This document shows positions 1 through 6,014 of a stretch of DNA of 6,014 nucleotides, piece by piece. The DNA is from Nitrospirota bacterium (GTDB lineage: Bacteria > Nitrospirota > Thermodesulfovibrionia > Thermodesulfovibrionales > Magnetobacteriaceae). The position numbers and the translations under genes are program-made. Position 1 is the first letter of the stretch. Each line of letters begins with the position of its first letter. The notes beneath the pieces are model-generated. The model had not been told where the DNA came from. It worked only from the letters and a program-made list of their open reading frames with translations, and did not search any database. Where the stretch lies: NCBI GenBank assembly GCA_015233265.1, contig JADFXZ010000053.1, positions 7,688 to 13,701 of the forward strand. Reading direction: 5' to 3'.

Positions 1-4
1 CTTT

Positions 5-991
5 ATGAAAGAACGTGTGTTAAGCGGGATGCAGCCAAGCGGCTACCTGCATCTTGGCAACTATGCCGGTGCGCTGAAAAACTGGGTGCGCCTTCAGGAC
101 ATATATGAATGCTTTTACTGCGTGGTAGATTGGCACGCGCTGACGAGCAATTACGCCAACCCCTCACCGATTGCCGATTACAAGCGCGATATGCTCATCA
201 ATTTCATTGCCGCAGGGCTTGACCCCAATAAATGCACGATATTCTTACAATCTGAGGTAAAGCAGCACGCCGAATTACATCTGTTACTAAGCATGATAAC
301 CCCGCTTGGATGGCTTGAGCGCGTGCCTACATATAAAGAAAAACAGACGGAAATAAAAGACAAGGATTTAAATACATACGGCTTTCTGGGCTACCCGGTG
401 CTTCAAGCTGCCGATATATTAATCTACAGGGCACGCCACGTCCCGGTGGGGGTAGATCAAATCCCTCACCTTGAGTTGACGCGTGAGATAGCCAGGCGCT
501 TTGAGTTTCTCTACGGCAAGGGCATACTGATAGAGCCTGAGCCGCTTCTGACCGAATCGCCAAAAGTCCCCGGCGTAGACGGCAGGAAGATGTCAAAGAG
601 CTATGACAATGCCGTATATCTAAGCGACACGCCTGAGATAATCGAAAAGAAGATAAAGACTATGATGACCGACCCAGCAAGAAAGCGAAAGACTGACAAG
701 GGCGACCCGGAGCTATCGCCCGTCTATACGCTTCATAAGATATTCTCTTCACCTGATGAGATAGCGCACGTTGCTGCGGCCTGTAAGGCCGCTGAGATAG
801 GCTGCATAGACTGTAAGAAAATCCTCATTAAGAATATATGTAGAGACCTTGAGCCTCTGTGGAGTAAGCGGCAGGAACTAATTAATTCCCCATCCACGCT
901 TGATGATATTCTAAACGAGGGAAATAAGCGCGCGGCGGCTGAGGCTGAAAAGACAATGGCACAGATAAGGCGGGCAATGAAACTAGTTTAA
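5..991 (+). CDS. trpS: Tryptophanyl-tRNA synthetase (class I)
   Basis: Tryptophan-tRNA ligase: it activates tryptophan with ATP and charges tRNA-Trp in the cytoplasm. The 328-residue product is close to the usual bacterial length (about 330). The class I HIGH-type signature is HLGN at residues 16-19, in the context PSGYLHLGNYAGAL. A VDWHALT segment follows at 41-47, then the Trp-pocket region GYPVLQAADIL near 129-139, VGVDQ at 148-152 with HLELTREIA after it, and the KMSKS loop at 195-199 (GRKMSKSYDNA). All catalytic landmarks are present and in order, with no sign of truncation. The start at base 5 is chosen because MKERVLSGMQPSG matches the normal N-terminus of the family. Only four bases precede it, so its ribosome binding site and promoter are outside the window. 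It ends 20 nt before the zinc-ribbon gene and probably heads the trpS-fmdB-polA run. Confidence 0.97.
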   Translation: MKERVLSGMQPSGYLHLGNYAGALKNWVRLQDIYECFYCVVDWHALTSNYANPSPIADYKRDMLINFIAAGLDPNKCTIFLQSEVKQHAELHLLLSMITPLGWLERVPTYKEKQTEIKDKDLNTYGFLGYPVLQAADILIYRARHVPVGVDQIPHLELTREIARRFEFLYGKGILIEPEPLLTESPKVPGVDGRKMSKSYDNAVYLSDTPEIIEKKIKTMMTDPARKRKTDKGDPELSPVYTLHKIFSSPDEIAHVAAACKAAEIGCIDCKKILIKNICRDLEPLWSKRQELINSPSTLDDILNEGNKRAAAEAEKTMAQIRRAMKLV

Positions 992-997
992 CAACTT

Positions 998-1004
998 GAG
1001 GAGG
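998..1004 (+). promoter_or_regulatory. Ribosome binding site of the zinc-ribbon gene
   Basis: GAGGAGG lies 7 nt upstream of the ATG at 1012, immediately after the trpS stop codon. It is a near-perfect Shine-Dalgarno sequence at good spacing. It fixes the start of the small downstream gene and shows that the gene is independently and probably strongly translated. Confidence 0.85.
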
Positions 1005-1011
1005 ACTGATT

Positions 1012-1224
1012 ATGCCGATTTTTGAATATAACTGTAATAAGTGCCACTGTGATTTTGAAATGATTGTAAGTTCAAAGACTGTTGTAGAGTGTGAGAAGTG
1101 CGGCTCGAAGGACGTAAAAAAGAAGATGTCCGTCTTTGGCACATCGGGAACAGACAAGCACGTCCACAGCGGCGGCGGTAGCAGCTGCGGCGGCTGCCAC
1201 AAAAGCTCATGCAGTACGTGTTAG
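1012..1224 (+). CDS. FmdB-family (CxxC-CxxC) zinc-ribbon protein
   Basis: A small 70-residue protein of the FmdB / putative regulatory zinc-ribbon family. The typical opening MPIFEYNC is followed by two zinc-knuckle pairs, C8-x2-C11 and C27-x2-C30, which would bind one metal ion. After a charged segment (KDVKKKMSVFG) comes a Gly/Ser/His-rich tail with two further CxxC pairs, C59-x2-C62 and C67-x2-C70, the last cysteine being the final residue. Cys-rich tails of this kind are common in the family. The family's function is not established: the name comes from a gene near formamidase/amidase loci and a proposed transcriptional role. The start is secured by a strong Shine-Dalgarno sequence 7 nt upstream. 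The stop lies 10 nt before the likely polA start, so the gene may also couple translation into polA. Confidence 0.9.
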   Translation: MPIFEYNCNKCHCDFEMIVSSKTVVECEKCGSKDVKKKMSVFGTSGTDKHVHSGGGSSCGGCHKSSCSTC

Positions 1225-1234
1225 CCCCGCCCCG

Positions 1235-3793
1235 ATGGAATCACACACCAGCACGTATCTAATTGACGGCACTGCCTATATTTACAGGGCATTCCACGCC
1301 ATTGCGGAGCTGAAGAACTCCGAGGGGTTTCCCACAAACGCAATCTACGGCTTTACCACCATGATGTATAAACTCATCAAAGACAGGGCACCCGATGCCC
1401 TCGCCGTCGTACTGGACAGCCCTGAGCCAACGCACAGGCACAAGCTCTACACCGAATATAAGGCCAACCGCGCCGCACCAGCGGAGGATTTCATCGTGCA
1501 GATAGAGCCGATTAAGGCGGTGCTTGCGGCGATGAACGTTGCAGCTGTTGCTCTGCCTGGTTATGAGTCAGATGATATAATGGCAGTGCTTGCAAGGCGC
1601 TATGCCTCAGCCACGAACACGGTATATATCGTCACCGGAGATAAGGACCTGCTTCAGGCCGTCGATACGCATATTAAGATCTATGACCCTGTGAAAAATG
1701 TGGTTCACGATACGGATTATGTACTAAACCGACTGCGCGTCCCGCCGTCGAAGGTACCGGATCTGATGGCGCTCACAGGAGACCAGATTGACAATATCCC
1801 AGGGGTCAGAGGCATTGGGGACAAGACCGCCGCTGATCTTTTAAAAGACTTCGACACGGTTGAGGAACTAATCGCAAATAGTGAAAGAATTGTAAATGCC
1901 CGCCTGAGAAAGATGATACAAGACAATGTCGCAGACATACGTCTAAGCCGTGAGCTATCAGCACTCAGCACAGACGTGCCGCTTGACGTGCCGCTAGCGA
2001 GTTTGATGATGAGGGAGCCGCGCTACGACCAGCTCAAAGCACTGTTTATTAAATACGACTTCACATCATTATTAAAATATATCCCCGACAACGATGAGGA
2101 CGCACCGTTTGAGTCGGCGGAACTCTTAACGACTCAGAGCGTTTATGAGGCAATAAACAGGCAAATGCCAGCGTCAGTGGCGATTAAGGCCGCACAACTC
2201 AGCGATAATATATCTCTTTGCCTGTCAGTTGACGCGGCATTAGGTTACAATATAAGACCGCCGCAGCTTGCCGCTGAAATACTATCTGATACGACAATCA
2301 CAAAAATCGGGCACAATTTAAAACATGATATTCATGTGCTGACCAGGCATTCACTGGGCATCAGCGGCAAACTCTTTGATACAATGGTGGCCGCCAATCT
2401 GATTAATCCAAATCGTCAGGACTATAGCCTTAAGGCACTTGTTCTTGAGTATCTGTCGTACAAAATCAAGGGAGAGGCCAAGACGCAGGACTTATATTCA
2501 GCGCCGCCGGTGCAGGAGGCCGTCACAGCGCTGAGGCTGCAGGGCGTGCTGTCAAAAGAAATGGTGGGCACTCCACTTGCCCAGTTGTATGATAAGCTTG
2601 AAGCCCCGTTGATTTATATCTTAGCGGAGATGGAAGAAAGCGGTATCAGGATTGACACAGGCAGCTTAAAATCACTCTCTGACGACCTGGGTGCACAAAT
2701 CACATCGCTTGAGAAGCGCATTTATTTTCTGGCCGGTGAGGAGTTTAATATTAATTCGCCAAAGCAGCTGTCTGAGATATTATTTGACAAACTCAGGCTT
2801 GCCTCAGGCAGGAAGACCAAGACGGGGTTTTCGACAGATGTCGGCGTACTTGAGGCTATGGCAGACCATCACCCGCTTCCGGCTGAGATATTACAGTACA
2901 GAACGCTTGCCAAACTGAAAAACACATACGCCGATGCCCTGCCCACGTATGTTAAACCAGAAACAGGGCGGCTTCATACGACATTCAATCAGGCCGGGAC
3001 ATCAACAGGAAGGCTCTCAAGCAGCAACCCGAACCTCCAGAACATCCCCGTGCGCGGGGCACTGGGCGAGGCATTTAGACGTACATTTATAGCGCGCGAG
3101 GGGCATTATCTGGTCTCGGCGGATTATTCGCAGATTGAGCTGCGCGTGCTGGCGCATTTAAGCGGTGATGCGCGCTTTATAGAGGCGTTTAAACAAGGGG
3201 CGGATATTCACACAGAGACTGCGCGAGAGGTATTAGCGGGGGCTGATGGCGTTGTGACCAGCGATATGAGGCGACAGGCAAAGGTGATAAACTTTGGAAT
3301 AATATACGGAATGTCGGCATTTGGCCTTGCGGGGCAGCTGAAAATACCACAGTCTCAGACAAAACAGTACATTGAGAGATTCTTTGCTAGTCACGACGGC
3401 GTAAACCACTACATTGAAACGACAATAAGAGAAACAATGGAGCGAGGCTACGCTGAGACAATTATGGGGCGGCGCCGCCAGATAGACGGCCTCAAAAGCA
3501 CTAATAAGAACATCCGGCAGCAGGCCGAGCGCCTAGCCATCAACACGCCAATTCAAGGGACGGCGGCAGATATAATCAAACTCTCGATGCTCAAAGTCCA
3601 CGCCGCCTTAGGCAAGTTTAAGACAAAAATGCTCCTGCAGATACACGACGAACTCCTGTTTGAAGTGCCGGAGGGCGAGCTTGACGAGGTCAAAGCACTG
3701 GTTAGGCAAGAGATGGAGTCAGCCTATGCACTTGATGTCGCATTGAAGGTTGACATTGGGGCAGGGCTGAATTGGGCTGATACCAAGGCATGA
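1235..3793 (+). CDS. polA: DNA polymerase I (proofreading-deficient type)
   Basis: DNA polymerase I for Okazaki-fragment maturation and repair synthesis, 852 residues from the ATG at 1235. The 5'-nuclease domain (about 1-290) has D11 in LIDGTAYIYRAF, YESDD at 110-114, TGDKDL at 134-139 and a helix-hairpin-helix (GDQIDNIPGVRGIGDKTA, 182-199). The 3'-5' exonuclease region (about 291-450) retains NLKHD365 but lacks the FDTET motif and the YxxxD motif, so proofreading is probably lost. The polymerase domain has motif A (SAD630YSQIEL), motif B/O-helix (R679 R680 QAKVINFG, with F687 and Y691) and motif C (IH804 D805 E806). An in-frame ATG at 1136 would add 33 residues, but these are Ala/Thr-rich and only the out-of-frame reading of the zinc-ribbon tail. 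The ATG at 1235 gives the normal MESHTSTYLIDGTAYIYRAF start. It has no clear Shine-Dalgarno, so coupling to the upstream gene is likely. Confidence 0.95.
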   Translation: MESHTSTYLIDGTAYIYRAFHAIAELKNSEGFPTNAIYGFTTMMYKLIKDRAPDALAVVLDSPEPTHRHKLYTEYKANRAAPAEDFIVQIEPIKAVLAAMNVAAVALPGYESDDIMAVLARRYASATNTVYIVTGDKDLLQAVDTHIKIYDPVKNVVHDTDYVLNRLRVPPSKVPDLMALTGDQIDNIPGVRGIGDKTAADLLKDFDTVEELIANSERIVNARLRKMIQDNVADIRLSRELSALSTDVPLDVPLASLMMREPRYDQLKALFIKYDFTSLLKYIPDNDEDAPFESAELLTTQSVYEAINRQMPASVAIKAAQLSDNISLCLSVDAALGYNIRPPQLAAEILSDTTITKIGHNLKHDIHVLTRHSLGISGKLFDTMVAANLINPNRQDYSLKALVLEYLSYKIKGEAKTQDLYSAPPVQEAVTALRLQGVLSKEMVGTPLAQLYDKLEAPLIYILAEMEESGIRIDTGSLKSLSDDLGAQITSLEKRIYFLAGEEFNINSPKQLSEILFDKLRLASGRKTKTGFSTDVGVLEAMADHHPLPAEILQYRTLAKLKNTYADALPTYVKPETGRLHTTFNQAGTSTGRLSSSNPNLQNIPVRGALGEAFRRTFIAREGHYLVSADYSQIELRVLAHLSGDARFIEAFKQGADIHTETAREVLAGADGVVTSDMRRQAKVINFGIIYGMSAFGLAGQLKIPQSQTKQYIERFFASHDGVNHYIETTIRETMERGYAETIMGRRRQIDGLKSTNKNIRQQAERLAINTPIQGTAADIIKLSMLKVHAALGKFKTKMLLQIHDELLFEVPEGELDEVKALVRQEMESAYALDVALKVDIGAGLNWADTKA

Positions 3794-3936
3794 CCAAACG
3801 TATCCGCAGCGCAGCACAATAAATGCTGGAACTTATGCTCAATATCTGGTTGGTCTTCAACTATCTGCGTATGTCGAAAAACTCAGCTTCTACGGTATGT
3901 GCATGATGGAGAATAAATTTATCGTCTCCACCAAAC
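3794..3936. other. Convergent intergenic gap, no clear gene or terminator
   Basis: This is the 143-nt space between the convergent ends of polA and the small minus-strand gene. I find no ORF with a credible start and ribosome binding site, and no hairpin followed by a T-run on either strand. It holds three short inverted repeats: CAGCA/TGCTG (3812-3828), GTTG/CAAC around 3850-3862, and TGGAGA/TCTCCA (3907-3930). One plus-strand frame stays open without a start from 3771 to 3950. Rho-dependent or weakly structured termination is possible. Confidence 0.5.
3907..3930. repeat. Short inverted repeat in convergent gap
   Basis: TGGAGA (3907-3912) is the exact reverse complement of TCTCCA (3925-3930). 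The 12-nt loop includes the self-complementary ATAAATTTAT. It sits just past the stop of the minus-strand small gene (stop codon at 3937-3939), where a terminator would be expected. No T-run follows on either strand, so a terminator role is only a possibility. Confidence 0.3.
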
Positions 3937-4299
3937 TTACGGCATATTAATCCTCAAATCATAGCTGCCCACTGCTACATCGGCGGCGAGGCCCTTGTCC
4001 CACAGCAGCCCTGTTACCTTTGATCTGGCCTTGTCTGGTATCATTAGTATGAGCTTTACCCCTTTTTCTGACAGCGCCTTCCAGTGGTCTGCCTGCCCCG
4101 CGTTTATCGACGCCTCTGTCTCCACCTCTATGACCGCCATCGCCATGCCGTAGTTTTTTAATATCAAATCAGGATACAAGCCCTCGAACTCGTGGCTTTT
4201 TTCCCCTTCGAGATTACAGGCTATCTCGGTGTATTGCCTTGATAGCCTGTTTTTTAAATGCGTAACGAGCCAGTTATGAAACACCTCTTCCGATTCCAT
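3937..4299 (-). CDS. Uncharacterised protein, possible PD-(D/E)XK-like nuclease fold
   Basis: A 120-residue soluble protein with no signal peptide or membrane segment. I do not recognise a named family with certainty. An N-terminal helix (EEVFHNWLVTHLKNRLS) is followed by YPDLIL with D44, then a hydrophobic strand ending in IEVETEAS (E58, E60). A helix with QADHWKAL and a strand KLILMIP come next. The order of helix, PD, and strand with ExE/K matches the core of PD-(D/E)XK nucleases, but the usual lysine is replaced by E60; BamHI is known to use a D...ExE set. Nuclease activity is therefore inference. The ATG at 4299 has TAAGGTG 7 nt upstream and lies inside the end of nifA (26-nt overlap), indicating co-transcription and probably translational coupling with the regulator. 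The C-terminus (YDLRINMP) looks complete. Confidence 0.8.
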   Translation of the reverse strand: MESEEVFHNWLVTHLKNRLSRQYTEIACNLEGEKSHEFEGLYPDLILKNYGMAMAVIEVETEASINAGQADHWKALSEKGVKLILMIPDKARSKVTGLLWDKGLAADVAVGSYDLRINMP

Positions 4300-5782
4300 A
4301 TTTTTTCACCTTATATCCGATTTGTCTGGGCGTTATGCCCAGTAGTTTAGCCGCCTTTGCTAAGACCCAATCCGTAGTTTTAAGGGCCTCGACGATTCCC
4401 TCTTTCTCCGCCTGATCAAGCGGTGTAATCCGGTGCTCAGGCGGCTCACCGTCAACGTTCCTGATATTTAACGGCAAATCTCGCAGCAGGACAACCCTCC
4501 CCGGCGACATGATAACCAACCGCTCTATCGTATTTTCCAGTTCCCTGACGTTGCCAGGCCACCAGTACTCTGTCATAGAGTAGATTGCCTCTGCCGAGAT
4601 TTCCACTGTCTTTGAATTTTCCTTATTGTACTTATTCAGGAAAAAGGCTATCAACTCGTCCATGTCCTCCATTCTCTGCCTCAATGGCGGCAGGAACATC
4701 GGCACGACGTTGAGCCTGTAGTAGAGGTCTTCCCTGAAACTACCATCGCTGACCAACCGGACGAGGTCTTTGGCCGTGGCCGCAATTACCCGTACATCTA
4801 CTTTTATCGTCTTTTCAGACCCTATCCTCTCAAACTCCCTCTCCTGTATGACGCGAAGGATTTTGGGCTGTAACGACAGCGACAGGTCTCCGATTTCATC
4901 GAGGAATATTGTGCCCTTGTTAGCAAGCTCAAACCTGCCCCTCCTTAGTGACGAGGCACCTGTGAAGGCACCCTTTTCATGGCCAAACAGCTCTGCCTCC
5001 AGAAGACCCTCGGGGATAGCCGCACAGTTTAGTTTGATAAAGGGCTGCCTTGCCCGCTGGCTCATATAGTGAACGGCCTTTGCGATAAGCTCTTTGCCTG
5101 TTCCGCTTTCACCGGTTATCAGCACAGTTGCCCGTGAGCCTGCCACACGGTGTACGGACTCAAACACTTCCTGCATCAGCGGGGATTTGCCAATTATATT
5201 TTCTATCCGGTACTTACCCCGGAGTTCGGTTTTGAGCGTATCGCGTTCAGCTATCAGCTCCTGCACCTCTTTCTCCACCTGCAGGCTGAGTTTTATGTGC
5301 TGGGCTAACAAGGAGGCGATGATCTTTAAGAGCCTCAAATCAGTATCGAAAGACACCCGCGCATCGGCAAACAGCCTGTCAACGCTCAACACCCCCAACA
5401 CTTCCCGCTTAAACATAATCGGCACACATAAGAATGCTATATTGTCCTTATTTATATCCCTCCTTGCACCAGTTCTGTTTAAAAACACCGGTTCCTCGCC
5501 AATGTTTGGCAGCACTATGGGATAGCCAGACTTTGCCACCTGCCCAATGATTCCCTCGCCAAGTTTATATCTGCCCAGCTGAAGCTCTTCGATGGTCAGC
5601 CCGTGGGCGGCCTTTAATACAATCTCATCGCCTTGCACCAGCGCTACCGTGCCGCGCTGCATGTCGAGGAAGTCTGACAGTGCCTTCATCGCCCCCTTGA
5701 GCGTCTTATTCAAATCCAGAGAGGCACCGAGGAGCTTGCTTATCTCATAGAGCGTTATTAGTTGCTGTGAATGTCTGTCCAT
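4274..5782 (-). CDS. nifA: NifA-type sigma-54-dependent transcriptional activator
   Basis: A cytoplasmic enhancer-binding activator for sigma-54 RNA polymerase, most likely of nitrogen-fixation genes; 502 residues. The GAF domain (about 5-165) carries NifA-like blocks: AAHGLT (58-63), GRYKLGEGIIGQV (70-82), EPVFLNRT (97-104) and GVLSVDR (130-136). A charged, probably coiled-coil linker follows (about 166-190). The AAA+ domain (about 193-425) has Walker A GESGTGK (224-230), the sigma-54 contact loop GAFTGA (271-276), Walker B IFLDE (292-296), R350/R356 in the arginine-finger region and WPGNVREL (408-415). The C-terminal Fis-type helix-turn-helix (AKAAKLLGITPRQIGYKVKKYGI, 475-497 region) is characteristic of NifA. 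The only cysteines are C119 and C253, so the linker Cys cluster of oxygen-sensitive NifA is absent. It starts 3 nt after the radC stop and overlaps the next gene by 26 nt. No nif gene is in view, so a different sigma-54 regulon cannot be excluded. Confidence 0.88.
   Translation of the reverse strand: MDRHSQQLITLYEISKLLGASLDLNKTLKGAMKALSDFLDMQRGTVALVQGDEIVLKAAHGLTIEELQLGRYKLGEGIIGQVAKSGYPIVLPNIGEEPVFLNRTGARRDINKDNIAFLCVPIMFKREVLGVLSVDRLFADARVSFDTDLRLLKIIASLLAQHIKLSLQVEKEVQELIAERDTLKTELRGKYRIENIIGKSPLMQEVFESVHRVAGSRATVLITGESGTGKELIAKAVHYMSQRARQPFIKLNCAAIPEGLLEAELFGHEKGAFTGASSLRRGRFELANKGTIFLDEIGDLSLSLQPKILRVIQEREFERIGSEKTIKVDVRVIAATAKDLVRLVSDGSFREDLYYRLNVVPMFLPPLRQRMEDMDELIAFFLNKYNKENSKTVEISAEAIYSMTEYWWPGNVRELENTIERLVIMSPGRVVLLRDLPLNIRNVDGEPPEHRITPLDQAEKEGIVEALKTTDWVLAKAAKLLGITPRQIGYKVKKYGIGRGVS
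4307..4313 (-). promoter_or_regulatory. Ribosome binding site of the small minus-strand gene, inside nifA
   Basis: Read on the minus strand, TAAGGTG sits 7 nt before the ATG at 4299-4297. It lies within the last codons of nifA. It supports the 26-nt overlapping start and suggests that ribosomes can initiate there while or after translating nifA. Confidence 0.7.
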
Positions 5783-5785
5783 AGT

Positions 5786-6014
5786 TTAGAGCAGCCCCCT
5801 GTCGTGAAAACTCATAAAAGAGTGTTTTGTGACAATCAAATGGTCGTGAATAGCAATCCCCAGTCCCGCAGCGGTCTCCTTCAATCTGAAGGTGAGATTG
5901 ATGTCATCGTCTGACGGCGATAGAGAACCGGTATGTTGGTTGTGGACAAGTAGCCAAGTGGTTGAATTATGTTTTAGTGCGTTTTCAAAACTCTTTCTTG
6001 GCTGTACATCAGTG
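5786..6014 (-). CDS. radC: RadC-family JAB/MPN domain protein (C-terminal part)
   Basis: The last 75 residues of a RadC-like protein; the N-terminal part lies beyond the right edge. From TDVQPRKSFENALKHNS onward it follows the RadC C-terminus: a helix with ENALKHN, a strand WLLVHN, the metal motif region HNQHTGSLSPSDDD, a helix with TFRLKETAAGLGI, the strand HDHLIVT, and an ending SFHDRGLL. In RadC the motif is normally HNHPSGDxxPSxxD. Here the first His, the Ser and the final Asp are kept, but the second His is Gln and the following Pro is His. The reading frame is intact through the motif. The catalytic Glu would be outside the window. RadC function is unsettled; the old recombinational-repair assignment is doubtful. 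The TAA stop at 5786-5788 lies 3 nt before the nifA ATG, suggesting one operon. This stretch is too short to be obvious from ORF length alone, but the match is clear. Confidence 0.9.
   Translation of the reverse strand, partial: TDVQPRKSFENALKHNSTTWLLVHNQHTGSLSPSDDDINLTFRLKETAAGLGIAIHDHLIVTKHSFMSFHDRGLL
5795..5800 (-). promoter_or_regulatory. Possible ribosome binding site of nifA, inside radC
   Basis: Read on the minus strand, AGGGGG lies 12 nt before the nifA ATG, within the final RadC codons (DRGLL). The spacing is longer than ideal and the G-run is partly imposed by the coding sequence. Translation of nifA may rely on ribosomes terminating at the radC stop just upstream. Confidence 0.4.

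Noticed and set aside
130..1145. TGGCAC words (for example near 131, 958 and 1138) as sigma-54 -24 elements
   Set aside because: None is followed at the right spacing by a TTGC-type -12 element, and all lie in or at the end of coding sequence.
178..1210. Several minus-strand open frames opposite trpS and the zinc-ribbon gene
   Set aside because: They are shadows of well-supported plus-strand genes, with no recognisable domains.
1136..1234. Longer PolA start at 1136 giving 885 residues
   Set aside because: The extra 33 residues are a low-complexity Ala/Thr-rich out-of-frame reading of the zinc-ribbon gene, and the ATG at 1235 gives the standard Pol I N-terminus.
4770..5525. Two plus-strand open frames (99 and 143 codons) opposite nifA
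   Set aside because: They are antisense to the conserved NifA AAA+ and GAF domains, have Ser-rich unfamiliar translations and no supporting motif.
5934..5948. TGT...ACA near the radC motif as a NifA upstream activating site
   Set aside because: The spacing is 9 nt rather than 10, it is inside the radC coding region, and no sigma-54 promoter is nearby.
5786..6014. RadC fragment as a frameshifted pseudogene
   Set aside because: The frame is open from the window edge to a normal C-terminus, and the altered motif aligns without gaps to the consensus, so substitutions rather than a frameshift explain it.

Overview
The window looks like chromosomal DNA of a free-living, non-enteric bacterium. It encodes housekeeping proteins (TrpS, FmdB-type zinc ribbon, PolA, RadC) together with a NifA-type regulator, which suggests an organism able to fix nitrogen. 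Base composition looks roughly balanced (judged by eye, not counted). The FmdB tail, the NifA type and the frequent ATA isoleucine codons would fit a Nitrospirota or a deltaproteobacterial-type lineage, but this placement is a tentative guess. I see no tRNA, rRNA, CRISPR array, insertion sequence or phage gene.

The left two thirds (5-3793, + strand) is a tightly packed run of trpS, an fmdB-family zinc-ribbon gene and polA, with gaps of 20 and 10 nt. It probably forms one transcription unit for tRNA charging and DNA replication/repair. PolA has good 5'-nuclease and polymerase motifs, but its 3'-5' proofreading domain appears catalytically dead.

The right third (3937-6014, - strand) reads radC (C-terminal part only, entering from the right edge), then nifA, then a small uncharacterised gene. 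The radC stop and the nifA start are 3 nt apart, and nifA overlaps the small gene by 26 nt, so this also looks like an operon. NifA has a GAF domain, a sigma-54 AAA+ domain with GAFTGA, and a Fis-type HTH, but it lacks the linker cysteines of oxygen-sensitive NifA proteins. The small gene has a D...ExE pattern reminiscent of PD-(D/E)XK nucleases. The RadC fragment has an altered metal-binding motif, with Gln in place of the second His.

The two units converge on a 143-nt gap (3794-3936). It has no clear gene and no canonical intrinsic terminator, only weak inverted repeats and a start-less open frame. No new multi-gene system is obvious. The points most worth a second look are the RadC motif change, the small D...ExE protein translationally tied to nifA, and the radC-nifA linkage.
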